DNA from: Agapanthus africanus
Lineage: Eukaryota > Streptophyta > Magnoliopsida > Asparagales > Amaryllidaceae
DNA: 64,000 nt
Assembly: GCA_030015575.1 (NCBI GenBank)
Contig: JASDDO010000016.1
Coordinates: 174,218,815-174,282,814, forward strand
Direction: 5' to 3'
The translations under genes were made by a program, and so were the position numbers. Positions 1 to 11,770 of this stretch are shown here, piece after piece. Numbering within the stretch: position 1 is the first letter of the stretch; each line of letters starts with the position of its first letter. The notes under the pieces are model-generated. The model had not been told where the DNA came from and ran no database searches. It worked only from the letters and a program-made list of their open reading frames with translations.

Positions 1-5
1 TGTCC

Positions 6-110
6 CTACGGCGTAGGCATACCGCCCTGCTCAGTCCTAGTCTCGGACAAGCCAGCTCGAATCTCGTCTTTGGCGGCAGCCCTCTGTGCCCTCGTAGCCT
101 TCGGCGGCAT
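6..110 (-). pseudogene. Gyp-1 gag N-terminal fragment
   Basis: A short reading frame starts with ATG at 110-108, about 220 nt downstream of the PBS, and begins MPPKATRAQRAAA, a basic Ala/Lys/Arg-rich start like other plant gypsy Gag proteins. It ends at an in-frame TAG (8-6) after 34 codons, right at the window edge. Gyp-3 has a gag start at the same place (60178) with a comparable stop. Gag would form the virus-like particle, so an element with this stop should not make one. The remainder lies outside the window, so a sequencing difference or readthrough cannot be excluded. Confidence 0.45.
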
Positions 111-329
111 AGTGGCTGTTACAGGAAAACGGATAGTAAGGACAGTGCAATAGGATTATAGGATACACGGAATTGAAGAAGGAAATTCCCAAGCAAGTAT
201 CCTAAAGTCACTTAGGCGGAGTACCGTATCGTAAGTATGCCGCGGACATACGCACGCTACGTTACGCTGCTTAAGTCACTTACTCCATCTACCAAGGGTC
301 ATCCTACACTCACAAAGGTAAAACCTATC

Positions 330-341
330 GCTCTGATACCA
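330..341 (-). other. Primer-binding site of Gyp-1
   Basis: The minus strand reads TGGTATCAGAGC, the standard complement to the 3' end of plant initiator-Met tRNA, four bases after the LTR end. It fixes the element's orientation and the LTR boundary. Confidence 0.9.
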
Positions 342-345
342 ACTT

Positions 346-3300
346 TGTCACGACCCGCAGGGTACGGAACGTGACTGGCACTTAAGTTTACGAAACGTCT
401 AAAGGCGTCCGTAAAATAAGTAAGCCAAAGCCCAGAAAACAAAACCAATTAAGCAAAAGAGTGAAGAAAACCCAAACATTTGAAAGCAAGTTTATCAAAT
501 AAGTCATGTAAAACACTTTTTAAAAACAATACTAATTTTTCCGAAAATTTCGGCAGAGTCTCCTTTGTAAATACTGGCCCCCAAAAATGGGTACAACAAG
601 AATATATGTAAAACCAACAAATAAGGCATCCCCAAGCGGGAGCTAGCTCTTCGCCATAAGGCGGTCACAAATCCCACGCAATATAAATGACAACAAGCAT
701 AATAATCATAAGGAAGCATGAAAAAAAGTAGCATGTCGGCTCAAGTGAGCTCGACCCCAAAATACAGCATAAAATCCACAAACCTCATAGTCTCATCTCT
801 AGGTCAATATATAATAATCTGGTAGAAACAGTAGATGGAGTACACTAGATACAAGAATATACAAGGTGGTACAAAATAATACCATAACCCACCTATGAGC
901 AAATCTCGAGCCCAAGCAAAACAGGCAAAAGAACAAGTGCGCCCGCCGCTACTGAACTGACAGAGCGGACCTGCAAAAGACTGTGGCACAATGGGGGTGA
1001 GTTGCCAACTCGTGAGTAATAAATAACATCTGCAAAGGCTATCGTATGCATGCACACAAGCATCCTAGCATCTAAAATACAGGTATGTCTGGATGCACTA
1101 GCAGGTGGGTATATCATATCAGTGTGCTAATATGTATGTAACATGAAAATCTGAGGTCTCAATAGGTATATATAAGAAATATTTTATCTCTTTTTGTTTT
1201 TGAAACTCTTTTAGAATGCCAGCATAATATCAATGAATCGACGAAAATCGGTGTCCAGCAACGACACCCAAAAGCTGTCTCAAATCTCATAAATGTATCT
1301 TTGGCCTCAGTCGTCCGGCTGACCCATCTCAAATATCAATATCTCATCATCTAGCGGCCACGGTCGGTATCCTCTGGATATCCGCCGTCCCAAACAGTCA
1401 CCGGTAGGTAATCCATCCCCTGCCAGGCTCAACGTCATCACCACATTCCTCTTGCCCCGGGGTACCTTACCGGGCCCACCATGTACCCGTGCCGGTTCCT
1501 CCACTCCTCGACAAGGATTTCCAAATCCACAGCAAACTCATGGTGGACGACACTTACATCACTAGAAAACCGCAATTTACATATTTTAAAAATATAATAA
1601 GTTTAGAAATTTTGCGGTTTTCCCCCGAAATCCAGCAGTATCATAAAATCTCAAGAAATCCTCATAAGTGCATATATCAATGATAATGAATGCGTATGAT
1701 ATCAATAATCAAGTTGCGATGTGTGATTAATGTATTAAGCATGAACAATTAATATGATGAAGTACATGCACATGAATAACAATACTACGGTTTCATTTTA
1801 AGGAATTAAAGGCAATAGCATCAGTTTAAGTATCAATTAGTAAAAGATTTAAATTTAAATGTTATCTAGTGTGGTGGCATGGCAATTACCAGGGTGTGTG
1901 TGTAAGCATGAATAGTGCTCGTGCTGCATATAAAAACCTGGTAATGGTGCATGTGTCCTACAATTGAGTTTGCGTATATGGATATAACATATTGATCTAA
2001 TTGCAGCAATTATCATGCCAGTATTATTATTCTAATGTCACAACTGATTATCCAATTTACTATTTTCCAGTTTACTAAATCTATCGGGCGACTTGCGCCA
2101 TCCAAACGATCGTCCCCCGTAGATGTTAAATCTACTCACCGGAATCCCTGGCTAGCTGTGTCCAATCACCGCCTTTCCCTTTCGCGCCGCGTCTGACGTT
2201 TCCGCGACCGAACCTGGAATTTACATCAATACCAAACATAAGGTTACGTATCAAGAACGACGCAACACCCCAACGAAACTACTAAAGTCGCTAGCTAGGT
2301 ACAACGTGCACAAAGTGCGCGGAACACACGCGAAAATCGCAAAAACTGCCAAAAAAAACGCCGATTTGGTCGCCCGGCAAAACTAAAACCCGACTACCCA
2401 AAAATCCGCACTGACGCATCCTAAAAGTCGTAGGACAAGCCATTACAATCATCAAGATGTCGAAAATAATCCATCACATAATTTATATAAAAATCTAGTA
2501 AGCAGATACATTCCAAAAATCGGTGCAAAAATCGCCGATTTGCGACAAAACGACTACAATAAAGCATAATTACCCAAGAACACTACAAGCAATCTACAAA
2601 CACTAATTACAACACAATAGCCATGATTCCAATCCTATTTTCCATAACCACCAATTCTTGAATTTATAACCTAGTAAGCTAGAAATTGCAATTTGATGCA
2701 AACATCGACAATTTAGCGACAAAGTCACACCACCCAACACCAACATCCAAACTAACCAAATAGCTAGCCAATACACTAATTTTAAACCATCAACTATGCT
2801 TAAAAAACCTAATTTCCATAAACAAAACCTTCTCTTGATTTTTGTAATTAGCAAACATAAACCAAACTATATATGAAAAACCTTAATTTAACACTAGATT
2901 TTAGCCTAATAAGCAAGTTAACCACTTAGATTAAGGTTAGCAAAACACTAGATAGCAAATTAGGTTTAATCAATTAAATAATGCTTTCTAAAACTTAATC
3001 CACTCACTAATCAAGCTTCACAAACCAATTCCATACAAAACCCTCTCTTGAAAATCCAAAAAAAGCAATTTCACACTTCTAAATTTAACCAAATTAGCAT
3101 AATTGAAAACTACATCAACAAGATAACTATATGGATTAGTTAATTAACCACTAGATTAACTATAAAACAATCTAATTAAGTATTATGGCTTCAAAACCCT
3201 AGCTAAAATTTTTCAAGCAAAACCTAAGAAAACTAGATTAAAACTACACTAAATTTAACACTAAACCATGCATTTAAAGGAATTAGCAACAAAAGAAAGT

Positions 3301-4185
3301 AACTTTGATGGAATTTATACCTCTTGATCTATGGATCAAGCAAGAAAATTTTGCTCCAATTGATGGCCTCAAACACCAAGATCCAAGCAAGAATGGCTAA
3401 GGAAAGGATAGCATAAGGATTTGCTTTGGTTTTGTGAAGAAATTTGTGGATTTGTAAGGATTTTGAGTTGGAATTTGATGAGTTTAGAAGGAAATGAGAG
3501 TGGGAAATTTGGGGGCTGTTTTCCTGCAGGGATTTTCGGCTGAGAGGAGGAGTGGGGATGGTGTGGGCAAGTGGGGAAGGTCATGGGTCAAGTCCACAAA
3601 GTCAATGCACCATACTTTATCCATTTTAATTAAAATAAAACCATTAAATCAACTCAAGAAGCAACTAAAGAATTGAGGGCAGAAATTTCTGGTCTCACAC
3701 AAGGTGGGGATGTCCTAGGGCTAAGGAAAAAGAGGGAGGGGTTTTACAAAAGAAATTTTATGCAAAAAGGCCCCCTACAACTCAAAAATTGCAAGTTTTA
3801 GCCCAAAATTCAATAAATTCGTTTCATAACAAAAAAATTTGTTAAAAATCAAAATAAATTACTAAAAATTCATGTTATCACTATATTATAATTATCATAA
3901 TTTTAGAGATTAAAATTAGCCCGAAAAAATTTGTATTTATCGCTTATTTAATGTATTTTCTTACCGGCTTAAAATAATATTAAAAAATTGAAAAATAGGG
4001 AAAAAAATTTAAATGACCAAAATTTCATAATTAACTCATTAGCTACTAAAAACAAGTAATTACCTATCCATTTAAGGTATAATTAGCCCTAAACTGCAAA
4101 ATATCGAGAAAGGCGGTTTTCGGAAAAATACCGAATTTTCACCGAATTTCAGGAAAACACCAAAACGACTTTTCAAGACGCTACA
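346..4185 (-). repeat. Gyp-1 LTR, ~3.84 kb
   Basis: On the minus strand this starts TGTAGCGTCTTG (4185) and ends GGTCGTGACA (346). The length and both ends match the Gyp-3 LTR (55960-59931), but most of the interior is too diverged to align by eye. It is AT-rich, with two GC-richer islands at ~2100-2230 and ~1300-1500 that do correspond to islands in Gyp-3. Open frames such as 1307-1504 and 3369-3584 are short and not supported as genes. Confidence 0.85.
2140..2213 (-). other. Exon-like block in Gyp-1 LTR
   Basis: On the minus strand a 74-nt GC- and purine-rich stretch lies between an AG after a T-rich run (TTCCAG) and GTGAGT (2139-2134), a consensus plant 5' splice site. Gyp-2 (72 nt) and Gyp-3 (73 nt) have equivalents. 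Splicing is inferred only. Confidence 0.4.
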
Positions 4186-4684
4186 GAACTGATAACTGAC
4201 GATAGGTATAATACCAACCAACAGTTCCCGACGAGTCCTGTCCAGTGTACTCGTAACCTAACGAGCACCCGCATACTATCTCAAGTACGACGTACTGACG
4301 GCTGTGGGACAGACCGTTTCCCAAGCTGGGATGAGAAGCGTATACGCTAGTCTACTCCGGAGTATCGATGCCCTGTCTCGATAGTCCTACGACTAGGGAC
4401 CTGCATAAGGATGTGCTTGTGAATTACCCAGCCCCCACGAGTGTGACTGCCATCACAACGCTGGTAATCAAGCAAAGATCCTAAGGGCTCCACTAATGCG
4501 TAAAGGCGATATGCTTAAAGAAACACATGCACACATTAAAGAAGAAACAAACCAAGTAGCATACTACTATATTGAGCAAGATTGTTTATACAAGGTGAAT
4601 ATCCCAAGCTTCCATCAAGTAATATACAAACTAGTATGATACAGTAATGGCCTCTAGGGCATATACACTACTAATCCATGAACA
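4186..4684 (-). repeat. Cop-F copia LTR, 5' ~500 bp
   Basis: Read on the minus strand this is the beginning of a copia LTR: TGTTCATGGATTAG at 4684, then the same ordered short blocks as the Cop-B and Cop-E LTRs (ATGCCCTAGAGGCC, the GTAGTATGCTAC palindrome, the GGCATCGATACTCC block). It is cut at 4185/4186 by Gyp-1. Its start abuts Gyp-2 LTR sequence, so Cop-F inserted into Gyp-2; GGTAA (4685-4689) would be its right-hand target duplication. It represents a third LTR subfamily. Confidence 0.7.
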
Positions 4685-4826
4685 GGTAACCCTATCATTA
4701 AAATCCATGTCTCACAAAAAAGATATCATAAATATAAAGTATATATGTATAACATACTATACATCGAACTGCGGGGGTGCTATACGCCATCCACCCGACT
4801 TCCCCCGTAGATATATGTCTACTCAC

Positions 4827-4898
4827 CAGATCTTCGTTTGCTGATGCCGACGTCGCCACGCGCTTGCTTGTCGTCTCGAAGTCCATATGAGGGGGTAC
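4827..4898 (-). other. Exon-like block in Gyp-2 LTR
   Basis: A 72-nt minus-strand block between an AG (after ACATGT) and GTGAGT (4826-4821), matching Gyp-1 2140-2213 and Gyp-3 57366-57438 in length, flanking signals and downstream hairpin. Confidence 0.4.
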
Positions 4899-5765
4899 CT
4901 ACATGTCACAACGTATCGTGTCACATTAAAAACCAAATCGAAACCAAAACATCAAGCGGAACTCACATAGTTCAAAACCTATGGTTAGCCATCGCAACTT
5001 AACCAAATAACACCCGATAGAGACGTACAAACGTCCAGTGATCGATGTAAAACACAAATACCAAAACTTAAATCCATAAACATCATGAAACGTAAAGCAG
5101 CAACTAAGAAAACATGCTCCAGATTTTGTCTCAGGTGAAAACAAGGCAAGCAAACAACACTATGGTGATATATAGGGGGCATATGACCTACAGAAACAAC
5201 CAGGGCACCTACTTCCACCAAGTGGCCGGCCACCCATGTATAAATTCCGGCCTCCTCGGTTTTCCTGGGTAGTTGGGGTGTCGTCTTTGTAGGGTGGTCT
5301 CGTGGTGCTCTAACTAGGTCTCTGAAGTTGTTTATTTATTTCGTAAAAGTTCAAGGTCATCCCAGATTTCCCTGCACCCTCAAATACCTCACAAACCGAC
5401 ATGAAAGTTCTGAAATTCCGTATTTTGGGTTTCAGTTGTGTTTGGTCTGGGTTTCTATCATCTATGGGAATTTAAGGTCATCTCTAAAGCCCAATTACAC
5501 CATCTCTAATCAAATCAAACCCTAATTCCCAACTTGAGATTCCAAAGTTCACTATACTTTGCCAAATCAATTTTAAACTTGAAAAGAGGCTTAAGCAAAT
5601 GAAACACTACACTAATTGAGAAAGGATTACCTCATTTGGGACCCAAGAATCCCCTACAGCACCAAAATGTGATTTTTCTTTGTCCAAAGTGTAGCTTGTG
5701 AGCTTGTGCACAACTTTTATGAAATGGGGATGGAGTTTTGAGGTGTTTTGAAGCTTGAGTGAAGA

Positions 5766-5787
5766 GAAGAAGAAGAAGAAGAAGAAA
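5766..5787. repeat. GAA microsatellite
   Basis: About seven consecutive AGA/GAA triplets inside the Gyp-2 LTR. It accounts for the poly-Phe run in one opposite-strand reading frame. Confidence 0.85.
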
Positions 5788-6301
5788 GGGAAAGGGAGGG
5801 GGCTGCTGCTGCTGAGCTTGGAGGGAGTGAGGGAAAGAGAGAGAGAGTCCAAGGTCAAAGCACCATGCCTCCTAACTACCCTCCAAGCTTATTAGTTTAA
5901 TCCTTTTCCCTTTTCTTTTCTTTTCTTTTTTTCATTTTCCTTTCTTTTCTTCTCTCTAATAAACCCAAACCATGGATGAATGAAGAAATAACCATGAAGG
6001 AAAAAGCAACAAGTGTTTAAAATGATATGGTGCATGTTTTGTACAAAACACGCTTAAAGCCCGATTAGCGATTTTTAATCGTGATTAGCATTAAAATAGT
6101 GTCAAATAAATCATAAGCTTTAATAATTTGCATAATTTGCATAATTCATATAAAGCACCCTCATCTTAGTAATTTCCAAAATTTTCAAAATTTTTCCCCA
6201 TTTATCGGTATTTAATTATACCGCAATATTAAAATATTCAATATTTTATTATTTAATTATAAAAATTCCCAAAATAATTTTTTTTCTTCTGAAATGTTAT
6301 A

Positions 6302-6663
6302 TCATCCATCGCCCATCATATGGGTTAAGAAGCGCATACGCTAGTCTACTCTGGAGTATCGATGCCTTGTCTCGATACTCCCACGACTAGGAACAATTAT
6401 AGGGTGTACTTGTGGACTACGCTTGGCCGCACTAGTATGATCTCCATCATAGTCCTGGTAGTCAAGTACATATCCTAAGGTCTTTATCAACATGTGAGAG
6501 CAAGACAGCATCACTTATAAAAGTCAACATGTTAAGATAAAGTGCAACCAGATAGCATACTATCATGTCGAGCAAGAAAGTCCTCCCTATATATGTCCAA
6601 GCATCCACTACAATATACATCACATGTACAGTAATGGCCTTTAGGGCATACATATAACTAACA
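6302..6663 (-). repeat. Cop-G copia LTR, 5' ~360 bp
   Basis: The minus strand starts TGTTAGTTATATG at 6663 and follows the Cop-E LTR closely (TGTAGTGGATGCT, AGGACTTTCTTGCTCGACA, the GATAGTATGCTATC palindrome), ending in a GATGGATGA context where Gyp-2 inserted. It is more like Cop-E than like the Cop-B LTR it interrupts. I read it as the 5' end of a minus-strand Cop-E-type element inserted in the Cop-B LTR, with the remainder left of the window beyond the nested elements. Confidence 0.65.
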
Positions 6664-7335
6664 TGATGATCCCATATCCATTGGTGTGGTGACACCAAAG
6701 ACCGTATGTGGGTGCTCAGTGAGACTGGGTACACTGAACAGACTCGCCGAGAACTCCTATGCGGTATTATATCTATCGTCGGATAGCAGTTCTCTGGTGA
6801 CACTGGTACAGGTTAGCCTGTAGACCTGAGATCGTCATAGAGTCTTGTGTGTCCTCCCACTGTACTTTGATCTCCACTGTACCTTGATCTCCACCCTACC
6901 ACGGCTCTACGGAGTCGTGCAAATAGGTGGATTTTGGGTGCAGTCCCGAGGCACATGAAGGCGATGAGCGATAGGAGGGGTTTCGTCTCTCCCGGTATTG
7001 GGGGTTGATGTTGTGCTATGTACGATTGGCTATAACAGGAAGTCGCTGGCCAGGGCTGATGAGATTTACTGATAAGTGTTATCAGTAGTTTCTCGATCTG
7101 TTATAAGCCATATACCGGTATGACTTATTGAGTTATTAGGGTCGACAATGCCGTCCCTAGACTCGATATGCAGCATATCTGATGAAGAGACCGGAATGTA
7201 CGGTATGTGTTGCCAGTTGGCTCGACGGGAGTTTTGACAGGTTCGCTTGTGTTTCTTCTGATCGCTCAATACCTGGGAGCCGTTACGTACAGCTTGTGCC
7301 ACTGACGGTTTTTGGGTATGTGATGTGGTCACTAC
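6664..7335 (+). repeat. Cop-B 5' LTR, middle part (first half)
   Basis: Matches 54407-55055 of the Cop-B 3' LTR with scattered differences. It begins at LTR position ~351 because Cop-G inserted there, and stops at the Cop-A insertion. A 17-bp tandem duplication (TGATCTCCAC flanked by TGTAC) near 6857-6895 is absent from the 3' LTR. Confidence 0.8.
7331..7335. repeat. Target site duplication of Cop-A, left
   Basis: ACTAC, identical to 16970-16974 on the other side of Cop-A. It confirms both element ends. Confidence 0.9.
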
Positions 7336-9474
7336 TGTAAGTCTACGCTAGCGCCCCGGCAGTCTACAGACGCCAAAATGCGGAACAAAACTTTTAAACT
7401 GGCGCTATCGTATACTTTAACCCGGATCTGCCATTATTGCTAAACTAACAAACTGTAAAGAGTGTAGAAAGGTTATACCGAACGATCCGAGTCCTTCGTT
7501 CTTTAACCATCATCCCACGCTCCGTTGCGGCTGCTCCGATCTCGTCGATCTCCGATATCCTCGTCGAGGTGGCACCACATGATCGGTTCTTTAAACGGGC
7601 TCCCGCCTCTGACTCGAGGCAACTCGGTCGTCAAGTTTGCTAAAAGAGACGACCAAGATTGATGTAGAGAATGAGTAGATGACTTTGTCTCACTTCGTCC
7701 AAATCCGTGGACGATCGGTTAATGAAGTTGCCGAAGGAATCGGGTGATGGAATGAAATGGACTGTGAAATTCCATACACCGATAAAACCTATCATAATCT
7801 TTTCTAGCAAATGAAAACTCAAGTGAGAGAGAGAATGAGGAGAGAGAGAGGGCCGGCCATATATAGCAAGAGGGAGGTGACCGTAGGAGAGGGGGGTGAC
7901 CTTAAGCATAAAGCTTATCATGAAGAAAATATCTTAAGGAAAACAAAAAGCTTTAATAACAAAGCATGAGTCATTATGCATTAATTGAACCATTAAAGCA
8001 ACCAATGAAAATCCAACACCAATTAATCCTAGTCACCTCATCTAGAAACTTCTAGAAGAATCCACACTCATCTCAAGAAAAGATAAATCCGTCTTTAACA
8101 GAATGTTAAAAGACGGCTGATAGAAAACTGGAAACTGGCAACTTCCAAAAGTGATCCTGAAACGACTTTCAGGATAACCCCGAAACTGTATAAATATACC
8201 CGCATTTGTATTACGACCGAATACAAATGCAACTGAGACAAAGATATTATACCTACTCAATATAATACTCGGATCCGGCTTAAACCAAAGCCGACCAGTA
8301 TCATCTGCCCGAAAACTGACACGTGCGTAAACGCACGTGCATTTTCCGAACCCTGCCATAAAACCATACGGCCTCTACAACGTTTCGCCCGAACTTGGGA
8401 AACTGTCTGTGGGGGACTCTAATGACTCGTCAGTACCCTGGCAGTGGGTTTAACCAGAAACCGTCAGCGGCACTAGCTATGCGTAACGGCTGCCCACGGA
8501 CTGACCTCAAGGGAGGCTGATGAGCAAACTAAAGGGAGGCCGATGAGCGAACTCATCCAGAAACCCTACTGAGCCTAACAGTGACAATGTATATACAGTC
8601 CGGTCCGTTCGTCAATGAGTATCGCATATCTGCCTAGGGGGCTAGCAACGTCAGACCCCCAATAGCAGTATAAGTCGTGTCGGAGTGAAGCCTCAATACA
8701 CCCTGAGATACTACTGGAGTACCTACCAGTAAATCTCCTACCATGGCCATGGATTTGTGTAATGGCTCTCCTAGACACAGCACGACCTCGCCCCCAATAC
8801 CGGGAGAGACGAATCCCCTGCCGATCCGCTTACGTGCCTCCATATGGCTCGGGACTGTACCCAAAAGCTACCTGTTTGCACGACTCCTTTGAGCCGTGGT
8901 AGGGTAGAAATCAAAGCACAGTGGGAACTCACACGAGACAAATGACGACCTCAGGTCGATGAACTAACCTGTACACATGTCACCAGGGAACTGCTATCTG
9001 ACAGTAGATATAATACTAACTAGCAGATTCCCGGCGAGTCCTGTCCGGTGTACTCATAACCCAATGAGCACCTGTATACATCTTAGGTGATCCAACTGAC
9101 ACCAGTGGCTTATGAGACCGGCCACCGCCCCTCGTCGGGGTCTCGACTGTACACACTAGTCTACTCCCGGAGTATCGATGCCCTGTCTCGAAACTCCCAC
9201 GACTAGGGACCACAATTAAGGATATGCATATAAACTACTCAACTCTCACGTATATGATCGCCATCATACTGTTGGTAGTAAAGCAAGATCCTAAGGGCTC
9301 TATCAAAGTGTAACATGCAATCAGTCACCTGAACATGTACACGACTGATAAAGGCAAACCAGATAGCATACTATCATCTTGAGTAAGACTGTCATACCGG
9401 TATAGGTCCTCCGCAATCATTGCAATCACGTACCTGTGATCCAATAATTGACTATGAGGGCACTATCTCCAACA
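7336..9474 (-). repeat. Cop-A 3' LTR
   Basis: 2,139 bp. On the minus strand it starts TGTTGGAGATAGTG and ends GACTTACA, and is nearly identical to 14832-16969. It contains an inverted repeat and TATA-like box (8188-8230) and a GA-rich stretch near 7820-7850. The 93-, 105- and 67-76-codon open frames inside it recur in the other LTR copy and are LTR sequence rather than genes. Confidence 0.9.
8188..8230 (-). promoter_or_regulatory. Putative LTR promoter: inverted repeat plus TATA-like box (Cop-A)
   Basis: Minus strand: arms GCATTTGTATT (8230-8220) and AATACAAATGC (8212-8202), then GTATATTTATAC (8199-8188). The same arrangement occurs in the Cop-D1 and D2 LTRs. The promoter role is inferred from the TATA-like box and its place in the LTR. 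Confidence 0.45.
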
Positions 9475-9485
9475 ATCTCCCACTT
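9475..9485 (-). other. Polypurine tract of Cop-A
   Basis: Minus strand AAGTGGGAGAT directly before the 3' LTR, identical in all five copia elements here. It primes plus-strand DNA synthesis. Confidence 0.85.
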
Positions 9486-11770
9486 GCACTCAAGGCTAAT
9501 TATTGCGATGTTGCGTACTCACAGCCCGTGTGAAACCAACACCCAACTCCTCTACTAATCAGTTTCACAAAGCCCGTTTGTAAAACTATTGTGTTCGAGA
9601 AATAGCCTCAGTGAGTGGATCCGCCTAGAAGTTTCTTTCTATATCTCTCTTAATCTCAAGTTCGCGGAGAAAGACATCTCCCGAAAACGAGTAATACCTG
9701 TCTTAGAATATGTCTGGATATCTGATGGGACCTTAGTTCATAAATGAACTCCATATCTAAACTTCTTAGACTGAATCGATCACTGAACCTAATCAGTATC
9801 GGGCACCTTGCTTCCCACAGTATCCTCTTGGACCACCTGTCCATAATACTGTCCCTCTTCGTCAGAGGGAAAAACTATAACTCTGACAATCACTCTGTCA
9901 ACCATGTCACCTTTGAAGCTTGGAATGATAATCGTCTCCCGAAGGAGGCTGCCGTCATCAAATCCTTAGAACATGTACTTATGTTCTAAAACTGCTTCCT
10001 TATATTTCTCCAGGATTGGATTAATACAAACTTATTGCATCTAGTGCAAAATCAACATTTAGTGTAGTACTTGACATCTCATGATTGACTCAATTGCCTA
10101 AGCAAGTGATCTGCCAATCATGCACATCCCTCTCCTCTTTAGTCTGTAAGACACCTTTAGAGAGGGTGACTCCATCACCTGCAGGTACACCACCATGCTA
10201 GGAGTCAACTAATCTAAAAACCATTAGAATATCTATCAAAGTACCCACATTGGGAAACTACCCAAATCCAGATCTTAAAACAATGGATCTAGAAACCAGA
10301 ATGTCAAATATTATATCCATATCCTGTCTGGAGAAACAACTGTGTGACGACCACAGTACAACCGATCGTAGTATAGGAATTTTACTTCCTACTCTGTGTA
10401 TGTCATCCAGATACCATGACATCACACCCTACTACCTTCTTAACAGATCCATCCCCTATTCTGATTGAAGTCAAACCCATGACTGTCACATCAAAATTAG
10501 ATGATCTATCTCCGCTATAACTGCTCTAGTCTATAAATAGACATAAGCTACTTGCCCACCATGCTTCCGTTGCTCCCACTGACTACGACAACCCTCCTAC
10601 CGGGTCTCATATCCTGGAACAACAGTAGTGTCAAGTGTGGGTAGATAAGAACCTCCCTGTCACCGTCTCTGAGGCTACCGAAGTACCTCTCGGGCGTCTG
10701 AGGTTACCTATCATACCTGCGGAGTGGCTATTGGAATGTCAAACCTGATTGAATGTATAGGTCCTATTAAATTTTCCGTAATCGTTCGCGGTTCTGGAAT
10801 CACTTCCAGTTCTACCATACTCCCACTACTGTTTTCTGAAAAAGATCCATTTTTACTAAAACTGTGGCAAGTCAAGAACAATATCACTATTGATCTTCCA
10901 AATGGTAGAACATCAACCCTCGTCATAGCCAGGGTTAACCCACAAACAGCCAATACAGAAACGTGCCCTGAGTTATCCAGTGTCTGGTTTTAATCATAAG
11001 CTGGAAAACTCCCCGTACCTTAATATCTTTTAGGGTACGATCCATTCTATATCCAATATAGAAACTTTGGCACTAATTTAATTGGAACCATATTCAAACC
11101 ATGCAGCTGTCTCCAGTGCATATCAACTTAATGGAAAGAGGCTAATCAGCATTACTCAACTTAGGAATCCATCCAATTATGAGTAACGTGAAAGAGAAAC
11201 ACGTTTCTCAAAACCATCACTATCATCTGAATACCAATCACAAGAATCTACATCTTCGATCTCTTTGAAGAATCCCGATACTTGTGACACCTGGTTCTTT
11301 ACTTTATTCTTATACCCACAACTTCTCAAAACTTAGACCTTGTATTTCTGCGAAACACTTGTCTAAATACTAGAGAAGTTATAAGTAAACAGAACATAGT
11401 ACGAGGACCTACCCCTTTGTCCTGATGGACACTGGACAACATACAATACTCTGTATAAGTCCGCTGAGTCAAACAACTCAAAACCTGTGCGTTGTAGGTG
11501 GAAAACTGTACCCTGGCGATTTCCTCAAATATCACCAATTACAACGAATTCCGATATAATGAGGATGATCACCTAATTCCCAATATCTTACTCCCACTCA
11601 ATATCTGTAAAACCATACAGATATGAGAATGAAACCTGGTAAATACATACCCTTGGAGTAAGTGTCTAATCGGGAAAACAGTTTTTCCTTTAACAATGCA
11701 CTGAAACATGAAAATGTTTCGTAGGGGTATCCTGGTATTCATAGCAATGCCTCTTCCATAATCCAATTCA
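9486..11770 (-). pseudogene. Cop-A pol remnant (integrase to RNase H)
   Basis: No long open frame remains, but minus-strand nucleotide blocks are collinear with the Cop-D1 and D2 remnants and, through these, with Cop-B pol: the pre-integrase region, integrase, reverse transcriptase and the RNase H/C-terminal end just before the PPT. The reverse transcriptase box reads Y-L-D-D (10413-10402) instead of the copia Y-V-D-D, as in D1 and D2. The 80-codon frame at 10711-10953 corresponds to the segment between integrase and reverse transcriptase. Many stops and frameshifts show it cannot be translated as Pol. Boundaries are approximate. Confidence 0.7.

Larger units (their letters stand above)
1..4185 (-). 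mobile_element. Gyp-1, Ty3/gypsy LTR retrotransposon, 5' end only
   Basis: The minus strand reads LTR (4185 to 346), a 4-nt spacer, a PBS, a short leader and the start of gag running off the left edge of the window. The LTR/PBS junction is almost the same as in Gyp-3 at the right end of the window, whose pol is clearly Ty3/gypsy. The element sits inside a copia-type LTR (Cop-F, 4186-4684). The 5 bases after its end, GAACT, are the expected right-hand target duplication; the left copy lies outside the window. Superfamily is assigned by similarity to Gyp-3, not from its own pol. Confidence 0.8.
4685..6301 (-). repeat. Gyp-2 gypsy LTR fragment, 5' ~1.6 kb
   Basis: The minus strand starts TATAACATTTCAG at 6301, which corresponds to TGTAACGTTTTAG of Gyp-3 with mutated terminal bases. 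It continues through AT-rich sequence to the exon-like block near 4827-4898 and is interrupted at 4684 by Cop-F. The rest of Gyp-2 would lie left of the window. It inserted into the Cop-G LTR; TCATC (6302-6306) is the likely target duplication. It also holds a GAA repeat at 5766-5787 and a pyrimidine-rich tract at ~5900-5960. No gene is visible. Confidence 0.65.

Noticed and set aside
6302..6670. Inversion of the first ~350 bp of the Cop-B 5' LTR
   Set aside because: The reversed piece has the same breakpoint as the LTR beside it, but its sequence is Cop-E-like (TGTTAGTT...) and clearly differs from the Cop-B 3' LTR start. A nested minus-strand element explains it more simply.
7640..7921. A pair of nearly identical 93-codon ORFs (also 15136-15417) as a duplicated gene
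   Set aside because: They are the same interval of the two LTRs of Cop-A.
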